Source: an uncultured cyanobacterium
GTDB lineage: Bacteria; Cyanobacteriota; Cyanobacteriia; Cyanobacteriales; Microcystaceae
Reading direction: 5' to 3'
DNA length: 64,000 bases
Assembly (NCBI GenBank): GCA_903887375.1
Contig: CAISPN010000022.1
Location: 1 to 64,000, forward strand
Shown: one piece after another, positions 39,170 through 48,941 of the stretch
Position numbering within the stretch: position 1 is the stretch's first letter
Layout: each line of letters begins with the position of its first letter
Position numbers and translations under genes: made by a program
The notes under the pieces: generated by a model
What the model was told of the DNA's origin: nothing
Seen by the model: the letters and a program-made list of their open reading frames with translations, nothing else
Databases searched by the model: none

Positions 39170-42020
39170 GTTTTTTATTATAAGTGTTTTCATAGAAGGA
39201 TTCTAGATCTGCTATGGGGCTAAGATCTTCAAAAATCAGCTCTTTGTTTTGTCTCATTTTTTCTTGGATACTTTCACGCCATTGTCTATCTAAACCCAGT
39301 CTTGCTGCAATTTTTACATATTCAGCAGAATTTTCGGCAATTGTCTCATCTATGTTTAAACGTTTTAGCAAGGCGTAAGCTTGGCGACCACGCATCATCT
39401 CTCCTGGAGAGCTTACCAAAACAAGTGAGCAAAAAGTAGCTTCTATACCAGTAATGCCCCCAGACCAAGCAAAACTATCTAAAAAAACATCACATTGAGA
39501 GATAAATTCTAAATATTGCTCATAAGGTAGACTAGAGTAGAATTTGCAGTAATCTTGCCAATTGAGCTCAAATTTGCCAAAAACTCTTTCTAATCTATTT
39601 TGAAACTCGAGGGTGACTCCTTGGCCATGATGGCTAAAAAAAACAAAATGGGCATTGCTAACAACTTTGGCAATTTGGGGCCAGACATCATCATACTGGG
39701 GAAGATACTTCCAAAGTGACTGCGAGCATAGATAAATAATTTTCTCTTGAGCTAGTCCAAAATCATCTCTGGTTTTGTTTTTTTCTGTTAGTTGAGGATG
39801 GGATAAGACCATCCCTAAATTGCTAAGAAGTACTAGCTTTTCTCTGTAATGCTCTTGGGCATTAGTAGGCTCCATTAAACTGGAAGATATATAGTAGTCA
39901 ATCGTTGGTAAACCAGAGGTTACCGGATGTCCCCAGCCCATACATTGAATCGGGGCTAATTTTAAGCCTGCTAATTGAAGAGGTAGTGGGTGCATTCCCA
40001 AATCCAGATAGACCAAAATATCTAGTTGATCTGCCAAGATTTGCTCTGCCACTATTTCTAAGTTGAGGGGAATATGATAAAAATAATCACAATATTGTTT
40101 GAACTGTTCAGTGATGATATCTTGTACCGATTCAACATGATATCCATAGATCTCAAATTTTGTTCTATTGTGGTGCTTGAGCCAGCCTAATGAGTATTTG
40201 GTTACTGAATGTGAGTATATATAGGCAGAAATATAGCCAACTTTTATTTTTTGATTATTGGTTTTATAGTTATCTTGGTAAATATAATGAGGATAATTAG
40301 CCTGCATTATCTTATGAATCAATTCACCATATTGAGTTTGTAGTTCTAGATCATTGAGCCCTTGATAGGCTAAAAAAAAATTGGTATGGTGCCCTAAAGC
40401 TTCTTTGGCAGATATTTTTTCTTCAATATTATCTAGCTTGATCGCTTCTGTTAATTTTTCGAGCTCTCTAGTAAATCTTGATCTATATATATCTATTTCT
40501 TCACTTGTTTGATAGATTAAATGAAGTAATCTTTGATTTTCAAATTTTAACTTGAGATTGTCTGGATTATTATTTATAGCTATTTGAGCTGCTTGGATCG
40601 CCCCTTCAATATCGCCAATATTTTTTTGTAGATTACTAATTAATAAAAAATTGAGATTGAAATCTTTAGGATATTTAGCTAAACCTGCTCTATAAATTTT
40701 ATCTGCCTGTTGTTCTTTTTTTATTGCTTCATAGCATTGACCTAATCTTTTGTAAATAACACTATCTGCTTGATCTTGTTTTATTAAAATTTCATAACCA
40801 GCTATTGCCTGCTCAAAGACTTTTCTTTGGTAAAAATAATTTGCTCGATACTTAGTTGCCTCAGTTGAAGATTTTAAGCAATATTCTGCTATTTTTAAGT
40901 TTTCTGTGATTTCCTTTCTCTCTGGCGTTAAAGCATTAGCTCTCTGGTAATGACTGATAGCTTCTGCTATTTTTCCTTGGACTAAAAGAGTATTTCCTAA
41001 ATTAATCAAAATACTTACAAAATTAGGCGCTATTTTATTGCCCTCTCGATAGATAATTTCAGCTTGTTCTATATCTCCTATTTGATAGTAGAGATTTCCC
41101 AGTTGATTATAAACTTCACTCAAATTAGTTTGTAATGTTAAACTATTTTTGTAAGCTTCAATTGCAAGATCTGTTCTTTTGAGCTTTTGCCAAATTAACC
41201 CTAATTGATAGTGATATAAACTTTCATTGGGATTTAGCTCAATTGACTTAATCAACATATTGAGAGCTTCTTGAACTTGCCCATTTTGACTATATAAAAG
41301 AGCAAGATTAAACCAAGAGGGGGCTATTTTAGGATTTAGATTAATTGCTTGCCAATAAGATTCTTGAGCTTTTATAATTTCACCATTTAGATGATATTCT
41401 TGCGCCTTGTTATAGAGCGATTCGATTATCTCATTTTCTATTTGAGATATTTTGAGTAGTAAATTATTTTCTTTGATTTCTGAGTAATTAGCCTGTTTAT
41501 ATTGCTGAGAGTCCCAAGCTATCAAATAATAGAGCTCTTTATGGTTAAAATATTCTAAGCTTGCTTCAGGATTGAGTAAGAGAAAATCGTTCACTGCTTG
41601 CCTAACGCTGCTGTAATGACCACCATCGGCTATGATCACTGCTTGCTTTGCTAGAAAAGGCCTTGTTAGTTGTAATCCCAACAATTGAAGGCGATAATCA
41701 GCAGAGCCTTGGGATATATAAAGACCAATTTTGGTCTCACTTTGATAGTTTCTCAGATCACTAAAAAATTCTTCTGTACTTTGTTGGAAAAAATTAACCC
41801 ATTCAGGATAATCTGCCAATTCTTCTAGCTCAATATCTAGATCTGGTTCGATTAAATATGCGCTTATTTCCTGAGAATGTTCAGAGATTAAATTTTCAGC
41901 AAACTTGCTACCCAATTGACAGTAGATTTCATCTTGCTCTAGATAAAATAAGGCTAAATTTACCAGATTCTTGATGGATATTTCTTGTTTTAACTGTTCT
42001 AACAAACTCAAAAGATTCAT
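39153..42020 (-). CDS. TPR protein with SPINDLY/O-GlcNAc transferase domain
   Basis: A 955-residue protein. The N-terminal about 190 residues are helical without a clear family. Residues about 200-470 are TPRs (for example APSWFNLALLYSQNGQVQEA and LSEVYNQLGNLYYQIGDIEQ). The C-terminal half is a GT41 domain like plant SPINDLY and bacterial O-GlcNAc transferases: KVGYISAYIYSHSVTKYSLG, VYLDLGMHPLPLQLAGLKLA, QCMGWGHPVTSG and DVFLDSFAWSGGITGIEATF. It should transfer a sugar (GlcNAc or fucose) to Ser/Thr of cytoplasmic proteins or to another acceptor; the target is unknown. The start overlaps the cinA stop by four bases (ATGA). Confidence 0.9.
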   Translation of the reverse strand: MNLLSLLEQLKQEISIKNLVNLALFYLEQDEIYCQLGSKFAENLISEHSQEISAYLIEPDLDIELEELADYPEWVNFFQQSTEEFFSDLRNYQSETKIGLYISQGSADYRLQLLGLQLTRPFLAKQAVIIADGGHYSSVRQAVNDFLLLNPEASLEYFNHKELYYLIAWDSQQYKQANYSEIKENNLLLKISQIENEIIESLYNKAQEYHLNGEIIKAQESYWQAINLNPKIAPSWFNLALLYSQNGQVQEALNMLIKSIELNPNESLYHYQLGLIWQKLKRTDLAIEAYKNSLTLQTNLSEVYNQLGNLYYQIGDIEQAEIIYREGNKIAPNFVSILINLGNTLLVQGKIAEAISHYQRANALTPERKEITENLKIAEYCLKSSTEATKYRANYFYQRKVFEQAIAGYEILIKQDQADSVIYKRLGQCYEAIKKEQQADKIYRAGLAKYPKDFNLNFLLISNLQKNIGDIEGAIQAAQIAINNNPDNLKLKFENQRLLHLIYQTSEEIDIYRSRFTRELEKLTEAIKLDNIEEKISAKEALGHHTNFFLAYQGLNDLELQTQYGELIHKIMQANYPHYIYQDNYKTNNQKIKVGYISAYIYSHSVTKYSLGWLKHHNRTKFEIYGYHVESVQDIITEQFKQYCDYFYHIPLNLEIVAEQILADQLDILVYLDLGMHPLPLQLAGLKLAPIQCMGWGHPVTSGLPTIDYYISSSLMEPTNAQEHYREKLVLLSNLGMVLSHPQLTEKNKTRDDFGLAQEKIIYLCSQSLWKYLPQYDDVWPQIAKVVSNAHFVFFSHHGQGVTLEFQNRLERVFGKFELNWQDYCKFYSSLPYEQYLEFISQCDVFLDSFAWSGGITGIEATFCSLVLVSSPGEMMRGRQAYALLKRLNIDETIAENSAEYVKIAARLGLDRQWRESIQEKMRQNKELIFEDLSPIADLESFYENTYNKKHGKLS

Positions 42021-43279
42021 GGTCTTTTTTGTTCAATAAGTAAACGTCTGAGCTGATCTAGGGCACCAGATGCGCTCAGCTGGCGGATAGTTTGGCGATC
42101 TTTGTTGCTGCCGAATTTATATTCAAAGCTTTTGAGAATTTCTCTTTGGTTTGCTATACCTATATAGACCAATCCAACAGGTTTGCTGCTTTTGCCTCCA
42201 CTGGGACCTGCAATACCGGTGATACTGATTGCCCAGTCGCTATTGGTTTTTTCTACCGCGCCTTTAGCCATTTCAAGGGCAACTTGCTTACTAACTGCCC
42301 CATATTCTTCTATAGTTTTGGGATTTACTCCTAATAAATTGATTTTGCACTGGTTGGCATAGGTAATAAATCCTCCTTGGAAATAAAGTGAGCTACCTGC
42401 AGTAGAAGTAATCAACTCACCTAAGGCTCCACCAGTACAAGATTCGGCAATTGATATTGTCTGTTTAGATTGAAGCAGTAGATTGCCAACAACCGATGAA
42501 ATAGTATCTTCATCGCAACCATAGTAATCTAGCCCGGCTATTGCCTTGATTTGCTCTGCTACAGGTTCAATAAGTTCATTAGCCCTTTTTTCTGATGAGG
42601 CTTTAGCGCTGATGCGAAGTCTGACCTCTCCTTTAGAGACATAGGGGGCTACTGTCGGCTCTTTGAGCTCAAAAAAAGGAGCAATTTTAGCAGCTAGGGT
42701 GGATTCTCCAATTCCCAAAAAACGTAGCATTTTGCTATGGATGACCTGCTTGCCCCAACCTAATTTTTTAAGGTAAGGTATGGCTGTCTGCTGCCACATA
42801 GCCATCATTTCGTAGGGAACTCCCGGAAAAGTCAACAATAAAAGATTACTGCGCACATGCCAAATTATACCGGGGGCTGTTCCTTTGGGGTTGGGCAGTA
42901 TTTGGGCTCCTTCTGGTAAAAGGGCTTGTTTGCAATTGTTGTTGCTCATTGGTAAAGAGCGCTCAGCAAATTTTTGGCTGATATTTGCTAGAATTTCTTG
43001 GTTTTCTACCAGGGGTGTCTGGAAATATTCGGCAATTGCAGCAGTAGTTAGATCATCTGGAGTAGGTCCTAATCCTCCAGTAAAAATTAAGATCCTTGCT
43101 CCTCTATTGATCGCAATATCAATTACTTGAGCTATTCGCTCTTTGTTATCGCCAACTACGTTTTGGTAGTAGTGAGCAATACCTAGATGTGCTAATTGTT
43201 CTGCTAGATACTGGGAATTGGTATTAGTAATTTCTCCTAAAAGTAGTTCAGTTCCTACGGATATAATTTCAGCTGTCAT
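42017..43279 (-). CDS. cinA: CinA-family protein (competence/damage-inducible)
   Basis: A 420-residue two-domain protein. The N-terminal MoCF/MoaB-type domain starts EIISVGTELLLGEITNTNSQ and carries FTGGLGPTPDDLTTAAIAEY. The C-terminal CinA domain carries SIAESCTGGALGELITSTAG and ITGIAGPSGGKSSKPVGLVY, the nicotinamide-mononucleotide deamidase (PncC) signature. CinA proteins recycle NMN and can have ADP-ribose pyrophosphatase activity; the competence name is historical. It lies between the WecA-like gene (3 bases upstream) and the SPINDLY-type gene, with an ATGA overlap to the latter. Confidence 0.93.
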   Translation of the reverse strand: MTAEIISVGTELLLGEITNTNSQYLAEQLAHLGIAHYYQNVVGDNKERIAQVIDIAINRGARILIFTGGLGPTPDDLTTAAIAEYFQTPLVENQEILANISQKFAERSLPMSNNNCKQALLPEGAQILPNPKGTAPGIIWHVRSNLLLLTFPGVPYEMMAMWQQTAIPYLKKLGWGKQVIHSKMLRFLGIGESTLAAKIAPFFELKEPTVAPYVSKGEVRLRISAKASSEKRANELIEPVAEQIKAIAGLDYYGCDEDTISSVVGNLLLQSKQTISIAESCTGGALGELITSTAGSSLYFQGGFITYANQCKINLLGVNPKTIEEYGAVSKQVALEMAKGAVEKTNSDWAISITGIAGPSGGKSSKPVGLVYIGIANQREILKSFEYKFGSNKDRQTIRQLSASGALDQLRRLLIEQKRP

Positions 43280-43282
43280 TTT

Positions 43283-44344
43283 TTATCCTTGGTTTATTGA
43301 TCTCTCTCGCCAGATTTGCCATCCAACATAGAGCAAGATAATGGTTGACGCCACCGCAAAACCCCAACCACTAGGAACATTGGAAAATCCTAGAGCAAGG
43401 CTACCTACCCAAAAAGTCAGAGCATATATGAAAAGAACGGTAGATTTTTGAGAGATACCAGCATTGAGCAGTCGGTGATGAAGGTGGCGTTTGTCTGCTA
43501 GAAAAGGAGAGCGCCCTTGACTAATGCGAGAGAGAATCACAAAGGTCATATCCACTATTGGGACTGCCAAAATCAGGTAAGGAAGCAAAATTGCAGTTAC
43601 AGCTAAGCTTTTAACTAGTCCTATAGTTCCTAGTCCAGCTAAAGTAAATCCCATAAAATAGGATCCGCCATCACCCATAAATATTTGAGCAGGGTTGAAA
43701 TTGTAGCGTAAAAAACCTAAAGCAGCGCCAGCTAGAGATGCTGCAATCAAAGCTGCGCCAGCGCCTCCTTCTCTACCTACAAAGAGGGTGACAATAAGCA
43801 TAACTACAGCTGAAATACCAGATACTCCTGCAGCTAATCCATCTACCCCATCAATCCAGTTGATAGCATTGGCCATGCCAACTAACCAAACTATGGTCAA
43901 AGGTGCACCGAACCAGCCTAGATCTATAATTCCAATAAATGGTAAGGAGATAAAGTCTATCTTGACACCCCAGTACCAAGCAAGGCTAGCGACTACTATC
44001 TGCAAAAAAAGACGAACTGAGGGAGAAAGAGAGAAAAGATCATCAGCCAGTCCTATAAAAAAGAATAGCAGCGCTCCTATTAATAATCCTAAAATCTCCA
44101 TTTTTTTCTCAGGAGCTGGAGTTCCAAAGGCTCCTAGTAACCATACCAGAGATACAGCCACAATGAAACCTAGGAAGATTGCTACTCCTCCTAGTCTCAC
44201 CATTGGCCTGTTATGAATTTTGCGCTCTCCCGGTTGATCTACGTAACCTGTCAAGTGGCCAATATGATTGACGATGGGAGTTGAGATCAAAACAACAACC
44301 AACGATACCACAAAAGCCGTTATATAGTATAAATCGCCAGGCAT
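43283..44344 (-). CDS. WecA/TagO-like undecaprenyl-phosphate sugar-1-phosphate transferase
   Basis: A 353-residue polytopic membrane enzyme of the MraY/WecA/TagO superfamily with about ten helices. The acidic motifs are present: ADDLFSLSPSVRLFLQIVVA (DD pair), NAINWIDGVDGLAAGVSG, QIFMGDGGSYFMGFTLAGLG and the loop ISQGRSPFLADKRHLHHRLL, which marks WecA/RgpG-type members rather than MraY. It likely starts a cell-surface polysaccharide by loading GlcNAc-1-P onto undecaprenyl phosphate. It is separated from glyA by 19 bases and from cinA by 3 bases. Confidence 0.88.
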   Translation of the reverse strand: MPGDLYYITAFVVSLVVVLISTPIVNHIGHLTGYVDQPGERKIHNRPMVRLGGVAIFLGFIVAVSLVWLLGAFGTPAPEKKMEILGLLIGALLFFFIGLADDLFSLSPSVRLFLQIVVASLAWYWGVKIDFISLPFIGIIDLGWFGAPLTIVWLVGMANAINWIDGVDGLAAGVSGISAVVMLIVTLFVGREGGAGAALIAASLAGAALGFLRYNFNPAQIFMGDGGSYFMGFTLAGLGTIGLVKSLAVTAILLPYLILAVPIVDMTFVILSRISQGRSPFLADKRHLHHRLLNAGISQKSTVLFIYALTFWVGSLALGFSNVPSGWGFAVASTIILLYVGWQIWRERSINQG

Positions 44345-44363
44345 GAGTAGGGGGATATAGTGA

Positions 44364-45644
44364 TTAGGCGATCGCCATTGGTAATTGTTGGTGAGGATAA
44401 AGCGGGAATCGATTACAAAGACTTGCTACTCTTTGTATACAGTTCCTCTTTATTGCTTCATCTTCAGGGTTTAAGAGACGATCTGCAATAATATTAGCAA
44501 TTTCTGTGAATTCTTCTACTGCTAAACCTCTAGTTGTCATGGCTGCTGAACCTAAACGTAATCCACTAGTGACAAAGGGCGATTCTGGATCAAAAGGTAC
44601 AGTATTTTTATTGGCGGTGATATTTACTTGACTTACCAACTGGTCTGCTACTTTTCCTGTGAGGTTGATTGAGCGCAAATCAACTAGTAAAAGATGATTG
44701 TCAGTGCCACCAGAGACGATTTTTAAGCCTCTTTTGCTCAGTTGATTGGCCAATTCCTGGGCATTAGCAATAACATTAGCGCAATAATCTTTAAATGCAG
44801 GTTCAAGCGCCTCACCAAAGGCTACGGCTTTAGCTGCGATAACGTGCTCTAGGGGACCACCTTGGGTGCCAGGAAAGACTGCTTTGTCAAACTTTTTGCC
44901 TAATTCTACATCTCTAGTTAAAATGAGCCCACCTCTAGGACCTCTGAGTGTTTTATGGGTGGTAGTTGTGACAACATCACAATATGGTAAAGGGTTGGGA
45001 TGGTGTCCAGAGGCAACTAGTCCAGCTATATGGGCCATATCGGCCATTAAATAAGCGCCTATTTCATCGGCAATAGAGCGAAATTTTTCAAAATCGATAA
45101 TTCTTGGATAGGCTGAATAACCACAGATCAAAAGTTTTGGTTTTTCTTTGAGGGCAAGTTGGCGAATTTGCTCATAGTCTAAGACTTCTGTTTCTGGAGA
45201 AACGCCATAATGAGCGACTTTGAACCATTTACCAGATACATTAACCGGTGAGCCATGGGTTAAATGTCCACCATGAGAGAGATCCATGCCCATGATAGTA
45301 TCGCCCGGTTCTAGTAAACTGAGAAAAACAGCAAAGTTAGCTTGAGCTCCTGAATGTGGTTGGACGTTAGCTGAGGCTGCTCCAAAGAGAGCTTTTGCTC
45401 TTTCAATTGCCAAGCTTTCCATCTGGTCGATGAATTCACAGCCGCCATAGTAGCGTTTGCCGGGTAGACCTTCGGCATATTTGTTGGTTAAAACTGAACC
45501 TTGGGCTGCCATTACGGCTTCAGATGCAAAGTTTTCACTAGCAATTAATTCTAGGTGATCTCTTTGTCTTTGTAGTTCTCGCTGTATAATTTCGGCAACG
45601 GTTGGATCTGATTGTCTCAAAAAGTCCAATTGGTTTTTGCTCAT
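44364..45644 (-). CDS. glyA: Serine hydroxymethyltransferase
   Basis: A PLP enzyme converting serine and tetrahydrofolate to glycine and 5,10-methylene-THF. It serves one-carbon metabolism and also works in the reverse direction of photorespiratory glycine handling. The 426-residue protein has the N-terminal [20 protein letters not shown] segment, [30 protein letters not shown] and the PLP lysine in [27 protein letters not shown] lies upstream of the start. The divergent neighbour is the LpxB-related gene, 67 bases away. A HIP1-like GGCGATCGCC sits at its 3' end (44367-44376). Confidence 0.97.
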   Translation of the reverse strand: MSKNQLDFLRQSDPTVAEIIQRELQRQRDHLELIASENFASEAVMAAQGSVLTNKYAEGLPGKRYYGGCEFIDQMESLAIERAKALFGAASANVQPHSGAQANFAVFLSLLEPGDTIMGMDLSHGGHLTHGSPVNVSGKWFKVAHYGVSPETEVLDYEQIRQLALKEKPKLLICGYSAYPRIIDFEKFRSIADEIGAYLMADMAHIAGLVASGHHPNPLPYCDVVTTTTHKTLRGPRGGLILTRDVELGKKFDKAVFPGTQGGPLEHVIAAKAVAFGEALEPAFKDYCANVIANAQELANQLSKRGLKIVSGGTDNHLLLVDLRSINLTGKVADQLVSQVNITANKNTVPFDPESPFVTSGLRLGSAAMTTRGLAVEEFTEIANIIADRLLNPEDEAIKRNCIQRVASLCNRFPLYPHQQLPMAIA

Positions 45645-45711
45645 TTCTTGTTTCCTGATGCGTAGAATTTGTCGGTTTGTTTTTTCATTATCGCAATATT
45701 TATAGTTTACA

Positions 45712-46926
45712 ATGGCAATTCTTTGTCTCAGTAATGGTCATGGGGAAGATATCATTGCCCTAAGAGTGATAGAACAATTACAGCGTTGTTACCCCAATCT
45801 TTCTATTGCTGCTCTGCCTTTGGTTGGGCAAGGTCATGCCTATAGCTCTTCTGGGGTTTCGATAGTTGGACCTGTTCAACAGATGCCCTCTGGTGGCTTT
45901 ATCTACATGGATCCAAGACAACTGCTTCGTGATCTAAGTGGTGGATTGTTTGGCCTTACTTTGGCTCAATATCAGGTGGTGCGTGAGCATGCCAAAGCTG
46001 GTGGTCATATACTCGCTGTCGGGGATATAGTTCCTCTACTATTTGCTTTTTTAAGTGGCGCTGATTATGCCTTTATCGGCACTGCCAAATCAGAATATTA
46101 TCTCAGAGATGAAACAGGTTGGCTGATAAATGCCAAATCTTCAGAAAAGATCTGGGGAAGCGTCTATCTGCCTTGGGAGCGTTTTTTACTCTCATCGGCT
46201 AGGTGCCGAGCTGTTTTTGCTCGCGATAGCCTCACTAGTGAAATACTCCAATCTTTGGGGGTTGGTTGTAGTGATCTCGGCAATCCCATGATGGATGCTT
46301 TAGATCCTGACTGTAGTGATCCCAATACTTTAACTGTATTGCTCCTGCCAGGTTCTCGCTCGCCTGAAGCTCAGAATAACTGGAAATTAATACTACAGGC
46401 AATTGAGCAACTGAGCTTTGAAAAAATTACCTTTCTAGCTGCTTTGAGTCCTTCTCTAGAAAAAGTGGCTTTTGAAAGCTCTCTAATAGAATTTGCTTGG
46501 CAGCAAGACGGTGATTCTAGATATCAGAAGGAAAATTCACAATTAATTCTCAGCCAAAACTCTTATAGTCACTATCTTGCAATTTCCAATATAGCTATAG
46601 CAATGGCCGGAACGGCTACTGAACAATTTGTAGGACTTGGTAAACCTGTAATTTCTATAGTAGGAACAGGTCCCCAGTTTACCTATGCCTTTGCTGAAGC
46701 TCAGACTCGTCTTTTGGGCTGTTCTGTGACTTTGGTTGGAGAACCTAATCAAGTACCTGAAATTTTAAAAGGTATAGTCAATGACCCTTCTTTTTTAGCA
46801 AAAATTGCCAAAAATGGTAAACGTAGACTAGGTAATCCTGGGGCTGCTGCTAGAATAGCTAAGCATCTGGGTAGCATTTTTGATCCTACAATTCCTGATT
46901 ATGGGATAAATACTCACTGCAAATAG
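45712..46926 (+). CDS. LpxB-related (lipid-A-disaccharide synthase-related) protein
   Basis: A 404-residue protein of the TIGR03492 lipid-A-disaccharide synthase-related group, with a GT-B-like arrangement. The start [20 protein letters not shown] is distinctive, as are [20 protein letters not shown] and [20 protein letters not shown]. The C-terminal half has [39 protein letters not shown] and [20 protein letters not shown]. It is not the classical LpxB, and lipid A synthesis should not be assumed. Its last 41 bases overlap the end of the convergent WD40 gene. Confidence 0.85.
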   Translation: MAILCLSNGHGEDIIALRVIEQLQRCYPNLSIAALPLVGQGHAYSSSGVSIVGPVQQMPSGGFIYMDPRQLLRDLSGGLFGLTLAQYQVVREHAKAGGHILAVGDIVPLLFAFLSGADYAFIGTAKSEYYLRDETGWLINAKSSEKIWGSVYLPWERFLLSSARCRAVFARDSLTSEILQSLGVGCSDLGNPMMDALDPDCSDPNTLTVLLLPGSRSPEAQNNWKLILQAIEQLSFEKITFLAALSPSLEKVAFESSLIEFAWQQDGDSRYQKENSQLILSQNSYSHYLAISNIAIAMAGTATEQFVGLGKPVISIVGTGPQFTYAFAEAQTRLLGCSVTLVGEPNQVPEILKGIVNDPSFLAKIAKNGKRRLGNPGAAARIAKHLGSIFDPTIPDYGINTHCK

Positions 46927-48517
46927 GAATACCCCAAATCTTAATAGTGCCGTCACTACTTCCACTGATAATTAACTGACTATCTTGAATTAATGTCACT
47001 GAATAAACCGAATCCCTATGACCTTCAAGTGTTCTCAAGCATTGATCTGTATTTCTATCCCATATCTTGATAGACTTATTCTCACTACTAGTGATAATAG
47101 ATTGTTTATCTGGATTGATTGCTGCTGAGTAAACATTAATTGAATAATCTTGAAAAGTTTTTATGCATTCACCTGTACTAATGCTCCATAGTTTGGTCTT
47201 ATCATCACTTCTACTGGTAATAGTTTGACCATCGGCAGAGATAGCCAATGAATTAACTTTATAAATATGACCTTCCAAGGTTCTTGTGCATTCACCTGTT
47301 TTAGTATTCCATAATTTAATAGTTCTGTCCCAACTACCACTAGCAATAGTTTGACTATCTGGGGAGATAGCTATTGAATGAGCGTCATATTTATGACCTC
47401 TAAGTGTTCTTGTATTTTTACCAGTGTTGATATCCCATAACTTGATAGTCTTGTCATCACTACTACTGACAATAGTTTGACTATCTGGGGAGATAGCTAT
47501 TGAATTAACTTTATATCTGTGACCTTTAAGTGTTCTCAAGGATTTACCAGTAATGATATCCCATAGCTTGATGGTCTTATCACTACTACCACTGATAATA
47601 GTCTGACCATCGCTACTGATAGCTATTGAACAAACAGTACTTGAATGACCTTTAAGTGTTCTCAAAGATTTACCAGTAAAGATATCCCACAGTTTGATAG
47701 TCATGTCACCACTGCCACTGACAATAGTCTGACCATCACTACTAATAGCCAATGTATAAACCGATTCTGAATGACCATCTAAAGTTTTTAGGCATTTGCC
47801 AGTAGTGATATCCCACAATTTAATAGTCATATCTCCACTACCACTGACAATAGTCTGACCATCGCTACTGATAGCCAATGTATAAACCGATTCTGAATGA
47901 CCATCTAGAGTTTTTAGGCATCTGCCAGTAGTGATATCCCACAATTTAATAGTCATATCTCCACTGCCACTGACAATAGTGTGACCATCGCTACTGATAG
48001 CCAATGTATAAACTGATTCTGAATGACCATCTAGAGTTTTTAGGCATCTGCCAGTAGTGATATCCCACAATTTAATAGTCATATCTCCACTGCCACTGAC
48101 AATAGTGTGACCATCGCTACTGATAGCCAATGTATAAACTGGTTCTGTATGACCTTTTGTTTGTATTGTTCTCAGGCATTCGTATAGAGAATAAACATTA
48201 AACTCTTTAAGAGCTTGCAATACCTTTGGTTCTTGTTTTTTTCTGAGGAGTTGATAAGCATTTAGTTTTAGATCTGGATCTTCTAATGCACTAATCAGTA
48301 GATCAAGTCCTGGTTCTCCATAATTTAAAGCTTTTGGGAGTGCTGCTAAGCGATCTTGTTTAGGGTTGTTTTTAAGGCAAAATTTAACCCCTTCAAGACC
48401 ACCTAAAACTGCAGCATTGGTTAGATCTGCTCTATAGTCGCCCAATACAGCATCATGTAGTCTAGGTTTTCTGGTTTCTTCAAATGAGGTTGCCATTGCG
48501 TTTATAGCACTATACAT
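46886..48517 (-). CDS. HEAT-like plus ten-WD40-repeat protein
   Basis: A 543-residue protein. The N-terminal about 110 residues (TNAAVLGGLEGVKFCLKNNP, KALNYGEPGLDLLISALEDP) form HEAT-like helices of a kind often fused to cyanobacterial WD40 proteins. About ten WD40 repeats follow, each of about 42 residues with GH at the start and IKLWDI at the end. Repeats 1-4 are nearly identical, while 5-10 are diverged (repeat 8 lacks one residue; repeat 9 lacks the GH start). This is likely a seven-bladed propeller plus extra blades, used as a protein-interaction scaffold. The partner is unknown. A start 21 bases downstream is possible. Confidence 0.88.
   Translation of the reverse strand: MYSAINAMATSFEETRKPRLHDAVLGDYRADLTNAAVLGGLEGVKFCLKNNPKQDRLAALPKALNYGEPGLDLLISALEDPDLKLNAYQLLRKKQEPKVLQALKEFNVYSLYECLRTIQTKGHTEPVYTLAISSDGHTIVSGSGDMTIKLWDITTGRCLKTLDGHSESVYTLAISSDGHTIVSGSGDMTIKLWDITTGRCLKTLDGHSESVYTLAISSDGQTIVSGSGDMTIKLWDITTGKCLKTLDGHSESVYTLAISSDGQTIVSGSGDMTIKLWDIFTGKSLRTLKGHSSTVCSIAISSDGQTIISGSSDKTIKLWDIITGKSLRTLKGHRYKVNSIAISPDSQTIVSSSDDKTIKLWDINTGKNTRTLRGHKYDAHSIAISPDSQTIASGSWDRTIKLWNTKTGECTRTLEGHIYKVNSLAISADGQTITSRSDDKTKLWSISTGECIKTFQDYSINVYSAAINPDKQSIITSSENKSIKIWDRNTDQCLRTLEGHRDSVYSVTLIQDSQLIISGSSDGTIKIWGIPICSEYLSHNQEL
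47769..48146. repeat. Tandem 126-bp repeat units (WD40 expansion)
   Basis: Three consecutive 126-base units encode the first WD40 repeats. 47895-48020 and 48021-48146 differ at only one base (A versus G near the end). The neighbour 47769-47894 differs at about five positions. Near identity at silent sites indicates a recent duplication or gene conversion in this array. Confidence 0.85.
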
Positions 48518-48612
48518 CTTTTAATAAAATTCAATCTGAGCTAAATGAATAATTAATAACGTCACAGTAATTTGTTTTGTTTTTAAAAACAAGTGACCAA
48601 GAGCCTCTAAGG

Positions 48613-48654
48613 TCATAGGACTGGTCCTCTTTTTTCATAGAAATAGTCCTATGA
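48613..48654. repeat. Inverted repeat in the WD40/YbjQ-set intergenic region
   Basis: TCATAGGACT (48613-48622) is the exact reverse complement of AGTCCTATGA (48645-48654). With two G-U and two A-U pairs the plus-strand stem extends to 14 pairs and is followed by a short T-run. The palindrome AGGACTGGTCCT overlaps the left arm. It could be a terminator for an unseen transcript or a regulatory hairpin. Confidence 0.5.
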
Positions 48655-48676
48655 TTTTAGATATAAAAAAATCAGA

Positions 48677-48692
48677 ATTGCCTTATGGCAAT
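48677..48692 (-). terminator. Small minus-strand hairpin followed by a T-run
   Basis: ATTGCC (48677-48682) and GGCAAT (48687-48692) flank a TTAT loop. Read on the minus strand, five bases and then seven T residues (A-run at 48665-48671) follow the hairpin. The five-base gap before the T-run makes a true terminator uncertain, and no minus-strand gene is known upstream of it. Confidence 0.35.
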
Positions 48693-48941
48693 CTTTACAG
48701 CCCTTGAACTAATTTTTAATTAAAAATATTAAGTAACAATTCTTTATATAAGTTTTTATCCTGCGGGGGGTGACAAGAACAGATGAAGTTGTAAACAAGA
48801 TTCCTTTGTCCTTGTACTTTTTCTAACAGATGACGAAATGTGATCTCATTCAGGGTCAAAAAGCTGCTAGACTGTAATGATTAAAAGTACTGCAGCAATC
48901 TGTATTTCTTAATTCGGAACACCACAGAAAACTAACCTAAA

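Noticed and set aside
43788-44216. A 142-codon plus-strand frame inside the WecA-like gene
   Set aside because: It is antisense to conserved membrane-enzyme motifs and shows no independent features.
47769-48146. CRISPR-like or satellite array
   Set aside because: The 126-base units have no spacers and stay in one open frame as WD40 repeats.
48700-48941. Known small RNA (tmRNA, RNase P RNA, SRP RNA, Yfr-type) near the CTGCGGGGGG run
   Set aside because: None of the conserved core motifs of these RNAs could be recognised; only short, weak hairpins are present.
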